From NCBI GenBank assembly GCA_963843595.1, contig CAWJLG010000008.1, positions 248,001 to 312,000 of the forward strand: a DNA stretch of 64,000 bases. Direction: 5' to 3'. The translations under genes and the position numbers were made by a program. Below the pieces are notes generated by a model. The model did no database searches, was not told the origin of the DNA, and saw only the letters and a program-made list of their open reading frames with translations. This DNA comes from CAIWHR01 sp963843595. GTDB lineage: Bacteria > Pseudomonadota > Gammaproteobacteria > Burkholderiales > Casimicrobiaceae. The stretch's first letter is position 1. Each line of letters begins with the position of its first letter. Shown one piece after another: positions 24,717 to 33,794 of this stretch.

Positions 24717-24771
24717 CGGCAGAATCGGACCGTCCCGGTCGGGTCGACAGCGGGACACCCTCGAGGGAAGC

Positions 24772-26457
24772 ATGCCCGGCAACATCGCGGATCTGTTCGC
24801 ACAGCATCTGGGACGCCCCGAGGCCCGGCTGTACCGGCATTTCGAAGGCGACGCGTGGCGCGACGTGACCGTCGCCGAGCTGGCGGCACTCGTGGCGCGC
24901 TGGCAGGAGGGGTTCAGGCGCGCAGGGTGCGTGTCCGGCGATCGCATCGTCGTCTGCGCGCGCAACGGCGTCACCTGGGTGGCGATCGACCTCGCGGCGC
25001 TCGGGCTCGGCCTCGTCGTCGTTCCGCTTTTCGTCGACGACACGCCGGACAACGTGACGTGGTGCGTCGGCAACGCCGAAGCGAAGCTGGTGCTGGTCGA
25101 AAACGCCCGCCTCGCCGCCGCACTTGCCGGTCGTCGCGATCGCACGAGCGCCCGGGCGCCCGTCGTCGTGCTTCGCCACGTTCCCGCCGCAACGCCCGTT
25201 GTGGACGCGCTGACACGTGCGGAGTTCTTGCCCGAGACGGCGGGCGAGCCCGAGATTCGCGCCCTGCCCGAGGACGCGCTCGCGACGATCTGCTACACGT
25301 CGGGGACTGCGGGGAGGCCCAAGGGCGTGATGCTGTCGCACGCCAATGTCCTGGCCAACGTCCGTGCCTGCGCGCAGACCGGAATGGCGCGGCCGGACGA
25401 TCGCTTCCTGTCGATGCTGCCGCTCTCGCACATGTTCGAGCGCACGGGCGGCTACTATCTGCCGCTGTTGCTCGGCGCGCAGGTCGTATTCGCGCGCGGA
25501 TTTGCGCAACTCGCCGAAGATTTCGCATCGCAGGCGCCGACGATCGTCTTCGCCGTCCCGCGGATCCTGGACCGTATGAGCGCGCGCATCGACCAGGCGC
25601 TTGCCAAGTCTTCGTTCAAGCGGCGACTGTTCGCGCAATGCGTGGAACGCGGCGCCCGGGTGGGTCTTGGCGGGGCGACCGCGCTGGACAAGCTGCTGGT
25701 GCCGCTGTTGCGCACGATCGTCGCGAAGCCGATCCTCGCCAGGTTGGGCGGTCGACTGCGGCTTGCGGTCGTCGGCGGCGCTCCCCTGGACCCGGCGATC
25801 GCGCGGAGGTTCATCGGGCTCGGCCTTCCCGTGGTGCAAGGCTACGGAATGACCGAGGCATCACCGGTCGTGTCCGTGAACCGCGACGACGACAACGACC
25901 CGGAATCCGTAGGGCCGCCGCTACCGGGTGTCGAGGTCGGCCTCGCCGCCGGTGCCGAGCTGCTCGTGCGCGCACCGAGCGTGATGCGAGGCTACTGGCG
26001 GGACGAAGCGGCCACGCGGATGGCCATCGACGCCGACGGCTGGCTGCATACCGGCGACCTCGCCGAAATCCGGGCAGGGCGGATCTACATTCGCGGGCGC
26101 GCGAAGGACGTGCTCGTGCTGTCGAATGGAGAGAAGCTTCCGCCGCAGGACGTGGAGATCGCCATACTCCACGATCCGGTCTTCGAGCAGGTGATGCTGG
26201 TCGGCGAAGGGCGTCCGTTCCTGACGCTGCTCGCGGTCACGCAGGCAGGCGACGACAAGGCGCTGGCCAGGCGCGCCAACGAGCAATTGAAGGCCTTTCC
26301 CCGATGGGTCCGCGTGCGCCGCGTCGTTGCCGTCGACGCTCCGTGGAGCGTGGACAACGGCCTGCTGACGCCGACGCTGAAGCTCAAGCGTCCGCTGGTG
26401 CTCGAGCGGTACAAGGACCGGATCGAAGCGGTTTACGCGGCGGCACCGTCGGACTGA
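24772..26457 (+). CDS. Long-chain acyl-CoA synthetase, FAA1-like AMP-binding protein
   Basis: 561 aa. The AMP-binding motif is ATICYTSGTAGRPKGVMLSH (about 172-191). LPLSHMFERTGGYYLPLLLGA and VVQGYGMTEASPVVSVN are the long-chain synthetase motifs. GWLHTGDLAEI and LVLSNGEKLPPQDVE complete the adenylate and CoA halves. It activates fatty acids to acyl-CoA for storage or oxidation. The domain type is closer to eukaryote-like FAA1 synthetases than to FadD at 33795, so the two probably serve different pools. It is the first gene of the plus-strand fatty acid block. Confidence 0.92.
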   Translation: MPGNIADLFAQHLGRPEARLYRHFEGDAWRDVTVAELAALVARWQEGFRRAGCVSGDRIVVCARNGVTWVAIDLAALGLGLVVVPLFVDDTPDNVTWCVGNAEAKLVLVENARLAAALAGRRDRTSARAPVVVLRHVPAATPVVDALTRAEFLPETAGEPEIRALPEDALATICYTSGTAGRPKGVMLSHANVLANVRACAQTGMARPDDRFLSMLPLSHMFERTGGYYLPLLLGAQVVFARGFAQLAEDFASQAPTIVFAVPRILDRMSARIDQALAKSSFKRRLFAQCVERGARVGLGGATALDKLLVPLLRTIVAKPILARLGGRLRLAVVGGAPLDPAIARRFIGLGLPVVQGYGMTEASPVVSVNRDDDNDPESVGPPLPGVEVGLAAGAELLVRAPSVMRGYWRDEAATRMAIDADGWLHTGDLAEIRAGRIYIRGRAKDVLVLSNGEKLPPQDVEIAILHDPVFEQVMLVGEGRPFLTLLAVTQAGDDKALARRANEQLKAFPRWVRVRRVVAVDAPWSVDNGLLTPTLKLKRPLVLERYKDRIEAVYAAAPSD

Positions 26458-26711
26458 CGCGCCGCGTGCGCGGGGTCGGAGTATCGAGACCCGCAGGACC
26501 CGTGCGGCGATCGCCGACGCCCGGCAGTTCACCTTCCAGCCGCGGCAAGATTTCGTCCGAGATCATCGGCAGCGTGGCTGAACCATCGTCGATCAACGGC
26601 TTGGATGGATGGTGAGCGCTTGCACCGCGACTTTCTCGAGCGGTCCGCTCGAACGGTCGTCGCGACATTGCGCTGCAGATTGACATTCCGCGCGAGAACA
26701 AACTTAGGATT

Positions 26712-26725
26712 CAAACGAACGTTTG
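26712..26725. promoter_or_regulatory. PsrA-like operator CAAAC-N4-GTTTG at the TetR gene start
   Basis: CAAAC (26712-26716), GAAC, GTTTG (26721-26725), a perfect palindrome of the (G/C)AAAC-N2-4-GTTT(G/C) class used by PsrA regulators of fatty acid degradation. It is six bases before ATG 26731 and downstream of a TTGACA at 26680, so a bound repressor would block transcription of its own gene. A weaker CAAAC-N4-GTTAT lies at 27556-27569, just before fadE. Confidence 0.6.
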
Positions 26726-26730
26726 TTGGA

Positions 26731-27531
26731 ATGTATTCGTCGAAACCGAAATTTGAGGTCATTCATCGGATGGATCAGAGGGACGAAAGCACGGACGGTG
26801 GGATCGCGACGGCAGCCAAAGTCGTCGCACTCGCGGAAGGGCGCGGTCCCCACGCCACGAAGGACCGGATACTCGATGCCGCCGAGGCCCTCTTCATGGA
26901 GCACGGATTCGAGGCAACGAGTCTGCGGTCGATTACGGCGACGGCGGGCGTCAATCTGGCCGCGGTGAATTATCACTTCGGCAGCAAGGAGGAGCTCTTC
27001 CAGGCAGTACTGACCCGCCGCCTGGATCCGATGAACCAGGAGCGCGTCGCGCTGCTGACCGACCTGGAACACCGCGCCGCGCCCGATGCGGTGCCGTGCG
27101 AGCAGATCCTTTCTGCGATGTTCGTTCCCGCGCTCAGTCTTGCCCGCGATCCCGCGCGGGGGGGAGAGAATTTTCTTCGCCTGCTTGGCCGGGCGTACGC
27201 GGATCCCGCGCCGTTCATCCGCCGGTTCCTCTCCGAGCAGTATGCGGTGATGATCGCCCGCTTCAAGACGGCCTTTGGTCGGGCGCTGCCCGACCTCCCG
27301 CCCAAGGAGCTCTCCTGGCGGCTGCACTTCATCATGGGCGCGCTATCGTACACGCTGGCCGGAACCGACGCGCTCAAGCTCATCGCCGAGCTGACCCCGA
27401 CCGAGGCCGGCAACGACGAAATGCTGTTACGCCGTCTCGCGCCGTTTCTCCTGGCCGGGCTCACTTCGCCGTTACCCGACGCCAACGACGCCGGTCATGC
27501 GCTGGACGGCGACCTGGCCAGGCCGCGCTGA
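26731..27531 (+). CDS. TetR-family regulator, PsrA-like, of fatty acid degradation
   Basis: 267 aa from ATG 26731, or 254 from ATG 26770, where GAGG lies upstream. The helix-turn-helix reads ATKDRILDAAEALFMEHGFEATSLRSITATAGVNLAAVNYHFGSKEELF. The C-terminal half (FLRLLGRAYADPAPFIRRFLSEQ … LSWRLHFIMGALSYTLAGTD) resembles PsrA-type acyl-CoA-sensing regulators. A PsrA-like palindrome overlaps its start, pointing to autorepression. FadE begins 62 bases downstream, so it probably represses the beta-oxidation genes and is released by long-chain acyl-CoA. The ligand is inferred. Confidence 0.87.
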   Translation: MYSSKPKFEVIHRMDQRDESTDGGIATAAKVVALAEGRGPHATKDRILDAAEALFMEHGFEATSLRSITATAGVNLAAVNYHFGSKEELFQAVLTRRLDPMNQERVALLTDLEHRAAPDAVPCEQILSAMFVPALSLARDPARGGENFLRLLGRAYADPAPFIRRFLSEQYAVMIARFKTAFGRALPDLPPKELSWRLHFIMGALSYTLAGTDALKLIAELTPTEAGNDEMLLRRLAPFLLAGLTSPLPDANDAGHALDGDLARPR

Positions 27532-27593
27532 CCACGGCCGCCGCACGATTTTCCGCAAACCCCCGTTATGTCACCCCACGCAAGGAGCCCCCG

Positions 27594-30113
27594 ATGCTCA
27601 CCATCCTCTGGGTCGTAGCCATCCTCGTCGGCGTGCTGGCGCTGGCGTACGTCAATGCCGGCGGCGTCTTCTGGAGCGCGACGATCGCTGTCGCGCTCGT
27701 TGTCGCGTGGGCGGGACGCCTGCTGCCGACGGCGCTGACCGTCACCCTGGCCGTCGTGTTCGTCGTGCTGGCGCTTCCTTTGCTGGTGCCGGCGCTGCGC
27801 CGCGCGTTGATCAGCGATGCGGTGTTTGGCGCCTTCCGCAAGGTCATGCCCCCGATGTCGCAGACCGAACGCGAGGCGATCGAGGCGGGAACGGTCTGGT
27901 GGGACGGCGAGCTGTTTTCCGGCAAGCCGGCCTGGCGCAAGCTCCTCGACGTCCCGGCGCCGAAGCTGACCACTGACGAGCAGCGGTTCATGGACAACGA
28001 AGTCCAGCGGCTGTGCGAGATGATCACCGACTGGGAGACGACCAACGTCTACCGCGACAACCCGCCCGAGGTGTGGCAGTTCATCAAGGACAAGGGCTTT
28101 CTCGGCATGAGCATCGCCAGGGAATACGGCGGACTCGGGTTCTCCGCCTACGCCCATTCGCAGGTGATGACGAAGCTCTCGACCCATTCCGGCACCGTAT
28201 CGGTGACGGTGATGGTGCCCAATTCGCTGGGACCGGCCGAGCTCCTCGCCCATTACGGCACCGACGAGCAGAAGCGGCACTACCTGCCGCGCCTCGCGAA
28301 AGGCCTCGAGATCCCTTGCTTTGCGTTGACCAACCCGAACGCGGGGTCCGACGCGGCGTCGATCCCCGATTACGGCGTCGTCTGCTGGGGTGAGCACGAG
28401 GGCAAGCGCACGCTGGGTCTTCGGGTGACCTGGGACAAGCGCTACATCACGCTGGGTCCTGTGGCCACGCTCCTCGGCCTCGCCTTCCGCGCCTACGACC
28501 CGGACCACTTGGTTGGCGACAAGGACGACATCGGCATCACCTGCGCGCTCATCCCGGCGACGCATCCCGGCGTCGAGATCGGACGTCGGCACATGCCGCT
28601 GAGCGCGGTGTTCCAGAACGGCCCGACCTGGGGCAAGGACGTGTTCATTCCGATGGACTGGGTCATCGGCGGACAGCCGATGCTCGGGCGCGGGTGGCGG
28701 ATGCTGATGGAATGCCTCGCCGCCGGCCGCGGCATATCGCTGCCCTCGTCGGGCACCGGGATGGCGAAACTGGCGGTGCGCGCCACCGGCGGATACGCGC
28801 GCGTCCGCCAGCAGTTCAAGACGCCGATCGGGAAGTTCGAGGGCATCGAGGAAGCGCTGACGCGGATGGGCGGCAACCTGTACATGATGGACGCGACTCG
28901 CGTCCTGACGGCCACCGCCATCGATCTGGGCGAGAAGCCGGCGGTCGTGTCGGGCATCGCCAAGCTGCACCTGACCGAGCGCGGACGGCAGGTCGTCAAC
29001 GATGCGATGGACATCGTCGGCGGCAAGGGCATCTGCCTCGGACCGTCGAATTTCATCGGCGCCGCGTACATGCAGATTCCCGTCGCGATCACGGTGGAAG
29101 GCGCGAACATCCTGACCCGCAGCCTGATCGTCTTCGGGCAGGGGGCGATCCGCTGCCATCCGTATGTGCTCAAGGAAATCTCCGCAACGCGCGAGGCCGA
29201 CAAGGCGAAGGCGTCGGTCGCGTTCGACGCGGCGCTGTTCGGGCACTTGCGCTTCACGCTGGCGAACCTCGCGCGCACGCTGGTCACCGGTCTCACCGGA
29301 TCGCACTTCGTCGGCGTGCCGGACGGCGTGGCGCCCGAGACGCGGCGCTACTACCAGCAGCTGACGCGCTTTTCCGCGGCGCTCGCGTTCCTCGCCGACG
29401 TGTCGATGGGGTCGCTCGGGGGTGCGCTGAAGCGCAAGGAGAAGCTCTCCGCCCGGCTGGGCGACGTGTTGTCGCTGATGTACCTGTGCTCGGCGACGCT
29501 CAAGCGCTACGAGGACGAAGGTCGGCAGCAAGCCGACGCGCCGCTGATGCACTGGGCCATCTGGGACGCGATGTTCAGGGCGCAGACGGCGCTGGAGGGC
29601 GTGATCTCGAATTTCCCCAATCGCGCGCTGGCAGCCCTGATGCGCAGGATCGTGTTTCCCCTCGGGCGGCCGTATGTGGTGCCGTCGGACAAGCTGGGGC
29701 ACGAGGTGGCCAAACTGCTGATCGCGCCCTCGGCGACGCGCGACCGGTTGACCGCCGGAATGTTCATCGCCCGCTCGGGCGACGGACCCGTGCTGCAGAT
29801 CGAGCGGGCGCTGCTCGCGACGCTGGCGGCCGAGCCCGTCGAAGCCAAGATCAGGCTTGCCGCCAAGGAGGGACGCCTGGATACGAAGCTTCCCCCCGGC
29901 GCCGGTCTGGAGGTGCTCGTCGCGCGGGCGCAAACGGCCGGCATCATCGATGCCACGGAGGGCACCGCGCTGCTCGTGGCGCGCGACCTCACCGCGAAGG
30001 TGATCCGCGTCGACGATTTCGCGCAGGATCTCGGAGCGTCGGAAATGAAGCTCGGCTCGGGGGCTGCCCAACAACCGGTCGCCACCGCAGTGGTACACAA
30101 GGCTGCCGCGTAG
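27594..30113 (+). CDS. fadE: Acyl-CoA dehydrogenase FadE
   Basis: 839 aa, typical of the large FadE class. Two N-terminal transmembrane segments (residues 3-60) are followed by an acyl-CoA dehydrogenase core (GFLGMSIAREYGGLGFSAYAHS, PCFALTNPNAGSDAAS, GRGISLPSSGTGMAKLAVRATGGYARVRQQF, AITVEGANILTRSLIVFGQGAIRCHPY) and a DUF1974-type C-terminal extension. It performs the first oxidation of beta-oxidation, making trans-2-enoyl-CoA, at the inner membrane. The catalytic Glu lies in VEGANILTRS. An AAGGAG site is seven bases before ATG 27594. A weak operator half-match (27556) sits just upstream. Confidence 0.95.
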   Translation: MLTILWVVAILVGVLALAYVNAGGVFWSATIAVALVVAWAGRLLPTALTVTLAVVFVVLALPLLVPALRRALISDAVFGAFRKVMPPMSQTEREAIEAGTVWWDGELFSGKPAWRKLLDVPAPKLTTDEQRFMDNEVQRLCEMITDWETTNVYRDNPPEVWQFIKDKGFLGMSIAREYGGLGFSAYAHSQVMTKLSTHSGTVSVTVMVPNSLGPAELLAHYGTDEQKRHYLPRLAKGLEIPCFALTNPNAGSDAASIPDYGVVCWGEHEGKRTLGLRVTWDKRYITLGPVATLLGLAFRAYDPDHLVGDKDDIGITCALIPATHPGVEIGRRHMPLSAVFQNGPTWGKDVFIPMDWVIGGQPMLGRGWRMLMECLAAGRGISLPSSGTGMAKLAVRATGGYARVRQQFKTPIGKFEGIEEALTRMGGNLYMMDATRVLTATAIDLGEKPAVVSGIAKLHLTERGRQVVNDAMDIVGGKGICLGPSNFIGAAYMQIPVAITVEGANILTRSLIVFGQGAIRCHPYVLKEISATREADKAKASVAFDAALFGHLRFTLANLARTLVTGLTGSHFVGVPDGVAPETRRYYQQLTRFSAALAFLADVSMGSLGGALKRKEKLSARLGDVLSLMYLCSATLKRYEDEGRQQADAPLMHWAIWDAMFRAQTALEGVISNFPNRALAALMRRIVFPLGRPYVVPSDKLGHEVAKLLIAPSATRDRLTAGMFIARSGDGPVLQIERALLATLAAEPVEAKIRLAAKEGRLDTKLPPGAGLEVLVARAQTAGIIDATEGTALLVARDLTAKVIRVDDFAQDLGASEMKLGSGAAQQPVATAVVHKAAA

Positions 30114-30295
30114 ACGCCTGCCGCGTCGGGCGCGAACGCACGGAGCGCCGGGGAGCGCGAACCTGCGGTGCGTATGGCTGCCGGGGCCGTATCGAGGTCT
30201 CGGCGGCAGTCGCGGCGCGCCACCCGACCGTGCCCGAACTCCCCGCCTGCCGTGTCGCCCTGCGGCGCGGCGACGACATCTGGAACGAACGAACC

Positions 30296-31579
30296 ATGAC
30301 CGAACCCATCTACATCATCGACGGCGCCCGTACGCCGTTCCTGAAGGCGCGCAATCGCCCGGGGCCGTTCGCGGCGTCGGACCTCGCGACCGCCGCCGGG
30401 CGTGAACTCCTCGTCCGGCAGCGCTTCGCGGCCACGGACCTCGACGAGGTGATTCTCGGCTGCGCTGCGCCCGCCCCTGACGAAGTCAACATCGGGCGAG
30501 TCGTCGCGCTGCGCATGGGCTGCGGGCATCGGGTACCGGGATGGACCGTGATGCGCAACTGCGCGTCGGGGATGCAGGCCCTCGACTCGGCGATGGCGAA
30601 CATCCGCACTGGACGCTCGAACCTCGTCCTGGCCGGAGGAGTCGACGCGCTGTCGCGCGCACCGCTGCTGTTTTCCGACGCGATGGTCCTCTGGCTGTCG
30701 AACTGGTACGCGGCGAAGACGTTCGGACAGCGCGCGGCGCTCGCGGCGAAGTTTCGTCTCGGCTACCTCGCCCCGGTGATCGGCCTCATGAAGGGACTGA
30801 CCGATCCGATGGTCGGGCTGCTGATGGGACAGACGGCGGAGAACCTCGCCTTTCGCTTCGGGATCTCCCGGCGCGAGATGGACGAGGTCTCGGCGCGCAG
30901 CCACCAGCGCGTGCTGGCTGCGCAGAAAGCCGGGCATTACGACGGCGAGATCGTGCCGCTGTACGACAAGACGGGCAGACTCTACGCCGCGGACGACGGC
31001 GTACGCGAGGATTCAACCGCCGACAATCTGGCGAAGTTGAGGCCGTTCTTCGATCGCAAGTACGGCAACATCACCGCGGGCAACAGCTCGCAGGTCACCG
31101 ACGGCGCCGCGTGGCTCGTGCTCGCATCGCAGCGCGCCGTCGATCGGCACAAGCTCGAGCCGCTCGGCCGCATCGCCGATTGCGAATGGGCAGGCCTCGA
31201 TCCGGCTCAGATGGGGCTCGGTCCCGTCCACGCGGCGACGCCGATCCTCGCGCGCCATGGCCTGGGCCTGAACGATCTCGACGCGTGGGAAATCAACGAA
31301 GCCTTCGCGGCGCAACTGATCGGCTGCGAACGGGCATGGGAGAGCGCCGACTACTGTCGGGACGAGCTCGGGCTCGACGCGCCGCTCGGCAAGATCGACG
31401 AGTCGAAACTCAACGTCGACGGCGGCGCGATCGCGCTCGGGCACCCGGTCGGCGCGTCCGGAGCGCGGATCGTCCTGCACGTGCTGAACGTGCTGCGGCG
31501 CACGGGGGGTCGGCGCGGCATTGCGGCCATCTGCATCGGCGGCGGCCTCGGCGGCGCGATGCTCGTGGAAAGGATTTGA
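30296..31579 (+). CDS. Acetyl-CoA C-acyltransferase (FadI-like thiolase)
   Basis: 427 aa. The nucleophile Cys is in MRNCASGMQALDSA (near 88), with the later NEAFAAQ, GHPVGASGARIVLHVL and CIGGGLGGAM motifs. It cleaves 3-ketoacyl-CoA to acetyl-CoA and a shortened acyl-CoA. With the hydratase-dehydrogenase that follows 72 bases downstream it forms a FadI/FadJ-like pair. The length and the insertion around WLSNWYAAKTFGQRAALAAKF suggest the FadI branch rather than FadA. Start ATG 30296. The 182 bases before it contain no gene. Confidence 0.92.
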   Translation: MTEPIYIIDGARTPFLKARNRPGPFAASDLATAAGRELLVRQRFAATDLDEVILGCAAPAPDEVNIGRVVALRMGCGHRVPGWTVMRNCASGMQALDSAMANIRTGRSNLVLAGGVDALSRAPLLFSDAMVLWLSNWYAAKTFGQRAALAAKFRLGYLAPVIGLMKGLTDPMVGLLMGQTAENLAFRFGISRREMDEVSARSHQRVLAAQKAGHYDGEIVPLYDKTGRLYAADDGVREDSTADNLAKLRPFFDRKYGNITAGNSSQVTDGAAWLVLASQRAVDRHKLEPLGRIADCEWAGLDPAQMGLGPVHAATPILARHGLGLNDLDAWEINEAFAAQLIGCERAWESADYCRDELGLDAPLGKIDESKLNVDGGAIALGHPVGASGARIVLHVLNVLRRTGGRRGIAAICIGGGLGGAMLVERI

Positions 31580-31651
31580 TCTCGTGTTCCACATTGCGGG
31601 CCGCTTCGAGCGCCTCCGAACGACGATGCCACGGGCCATCCAACAGGAAAA

Positions 31652-33601
31652 ATGACGATGCAGCACTGGACCATCACCCGCGAGGCCGACGGTCTCGCTC
31701 GCCTGATCTTCGACCGGGCGGACGCCACCACCAATACACTGTCCGCCGCGGTGCTAGTCGAGCTGAACGAAGCGCTCGATGTGCTCGACCGGGAGCCGCC
31801 GACCGGACTGATCATTGCGTCGGGCAAGCCGAATGGCTTCATCGCCGGGGCCGACGTCACGGAATTCGGCTCGGTGCAAAGCGAGGCCGACGCCGTCGCG
31901 CTCGTCAAGCGCGGGTGGGACACGTTCGAGCGGCTGGCGGCGGTGAACTACCCGACGCTGGCGCTGGTGCGCGGCTTCTGCCTGGGGGGAGGCCTCGAGC
32001 TTGCGCTCGCGTGCCGCTACCGCGTGGTCGTCGACGATCCGGGAACGCGCCTCGGCTTGCCCGAGGTGATGCTCGGCATCGTTCCCGGGTGGGGCGGGAT
32101 GAAGCGACTGCCTCGGCTCGCCGGAGCGCCCGCGGCGCTGGACCTGCTGCTGTCCGGGAAGACGATCGACGCCCGCAAGGCGAAGAAGCTCGGCATCGCC
32201 GACGAATGCGTGCCGGCGCGGATCATGGAGAACACCGCCCGCGGCGTGCTGAAGGCGCTGCCTCCGCCGCATGCTTTGGGGTTTGCGCAATCGCTGACGC
32301 TGAACCCGCTGGCAAGGCGATTCATCGCGGGCCAGGCGCGCAAGCAGGTCGCGAAACGCGCGCGTCGGGAGCACTATCCCGCGCCCTACGCAATCCTCGA
32401 CCTGTGGGTGAAGCACGACGGCAACGCGCTGGCGGCCGCACCGGGCGATCCGGAGTCCGTGCAGACGCTGCTCAAGACCCCGACCGCGGCCAACCTGATC
32501 CGCGTCTTCGGTCTGCAGGAGCGCTTGAAATCACTGGGCAAGGAAGGGGAGTTCAAGGCCGACCACGTGCACGTCGTCGGCGGCGGCACGATGGGCGGCG
32601 ACATCGCGGCATGGTGCGCGCTGCGCGGCCTCACGGTGAGCCTGCAGGACCAGAACGCGGAGCGACTTGCGCCGGCGATGGGCCGGGCGGCGAAGCTCTT
32701 CGCCGAGCGACTCAAGGATCCGCGGCGCGTCCGCGATGCCACGGATCGGCTCATCCCGGACGTCGCCGGTGCAGGTGCCGCGCGTGCCGACGTCATCATC
32801 GAAGCGATCTTCGAGAACCTGGACGCCAAGCGCAGCCTGTTCGCCGCGCTCGAGGCGAAGGCGAAGCCCACCGCGATCCTCGCCACCAACACGTCGTCGA
32901 TTCCGCTGGAGAAGATCGCGACGGCGATGCAGGACCCGGCCCGGCTGATCGGCCTGCATTTCTTCAATCCGGTGCCGCGCATGATGCTGGTCGAGATCGT
33001 CGTGGGGAAGCAGACCGACGCCGCGCTCGTTCCGAAAACATCGGCGTTCGTCCGGCAGATCGACAAGCTGCCGCTGCCGGTGAAGAGCGCGCCGGGCTTC
33101 CTCGTGAACCGGGTGCTGGCGCCGTATCTGATGGCGGCGATGCGTTGCGTCGACGAAGGCATTGCGCCGGAAACCGTCGACGAGGCGGCGCTGGCGTTCG
33201 GGATGCCGATGGGTCCCATTGAACTGGCCGACACCGTGGGCCTGGACATCTGCATTGCCGTGGGCAAGATGCTCTCGCCCGATGCTGCGCCACCCAAGAA
33301 GCTGCTCGAGCTGGTGACGGCGGGCCACCTCGGCCGCAAGACGAAGCGGGGTTTCTACGATTACGCGACGGGTCGCCCCGCGAAGCAATCGCCCGGTACC
33401 GTGCCGGCGGGACTCGCCGACCGGTTGATCGCGCCCTTCGTCGCCGAGGCCAAGGCGGCCCTGGCCGAAGGCATCGTGGCCGACGCCGATCTGGTCGATG
33501 CCGGCGCGATCTTCGGCACCGGCTTCGCGCCCTTCCGCGGCGGACCGCTTCACTTCGCCGAAGGGGGTCGCGCCTACAAACCCGGACTCGCCGTCGCGTG
33601 A
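31652..33601 (+). CDS. FadJ-like multifunctional enoyl-CoA hydratase/3-hydroxyacyl-CoA dehydrogenase
   Basis: 649 aa with hydratase first. IAGADVTEFG and PEVMLGIVPGWGGMKRL carry the hydratase Glu residues and the oxyanion loop. The dehydrogenase domain follows from about 300: VHVVGGGTMGGDIAAWCALRG, LATNTSSIPLEKIA, HFFNPVPRMMLVEIV, FLVNRVLAPYL. Both active sites look complete. It converts enoyl-CoA through 3-hydroxyacyl- to 3-ketoacyl-CoA for the thiolase encoded just upstream. It is shorter than E. coli FadJ (714 aa). Domain order is opposite to the enzyme at 37732. Confidence 0.92.
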   Translation: MTMQHWTITREADGLARLIFDRADATTNTLSAAVLVELNEALDVLDREPPTGLIIASGKPNGFIAGADVTEFGSVQSEADAVALVKRGWDTFERLAAVNYPTLALVRGFCLGGGLELALACRYRVVVDDPGTRLGLPEVMLGIVPGWGGMKRLPRLAGAPAALDLLLSGKTIDARKAKKLGIADECVPARIMENTARGVLKALPPPHALGFAQSLTLNPLARRFIAGQARKQVAKRARREHYPAPYAILDLWVKHDGNALAAAPGDPESVQTLLKTPTAANLIRVFGLQERLKSLGKEGEFKADHVHVVGGGTMGGDIAAWCALRGLTVSLQDQNAERLAPAMGRAAKLFAERLKDPRRVRDATDRLIPDVAGAGAARADVIIEAIFENLDAKRSLFAALEAKAKPTAILATNTSSIPLEKIATAMQDPARLIGLHFFNPVPRMMLVEIVVGKQTDAALVPKTSAFVRQIDKLPLPVKSAPGFLVNRVLAPYLMAAMRCVDEGIAPETVDEAALAFGMPMGPIELADTVGLDICIAVGKMLSPDAAPPKKLLELVTAGHLGRKTKRGFYDYATGRPAKQSPGTVPAGLADRLIAPFVAEAKAALAEGIVADADLVDAGAIFGTGFAPFRGGPLHFAEGGRAYKPGLAVA

Positions 33602-33619
33602 TGCGGCAAGCTGCCGCAT
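33601..33619 (+). terminator. Inverted repeat at the stop codon of the FadJ-like gene
   Basis: ATGCGGCA-AGC-TGCCGCAT, a perfect 8-bp palindrome that begins on the last base of the stop codon. There is no T-run behind it, so it may act as a 3' stabiliser or a weak terminator rather than a classical one. Confidence 0.4.
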
Positions 33620-33794
33620 TCGCGACCCGCTGCAGGACGGCGGGAGCTCGACTTCTGGTGTAGGATTTCTCGACGCCGTTCGCAACGACAAGACTGCCCC
33701 GCCGCGGCGCGGGCGGCCATGACGGACGGCCGTTGCGCAGGACTGCCACTGACATTGCGACATCCGCGTCCCTGACGCGGCAGGGAGGAGGATC

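Noticed and set aside
26458..26730. An N-terminal extension of the TetR protein starting at 26605
   Set aside because: The added residues are not helix-turn-helix-like and would be translated through the operator and probable promoter. The start at 26731 or 26770 fits the family.
28694..33222. Long open frames on either strand across the fad genes
   Set aside because: They are arginine-rich shadows of fadE, the thiolases and the hydratase-dehydrogenases, with no domain motifs.
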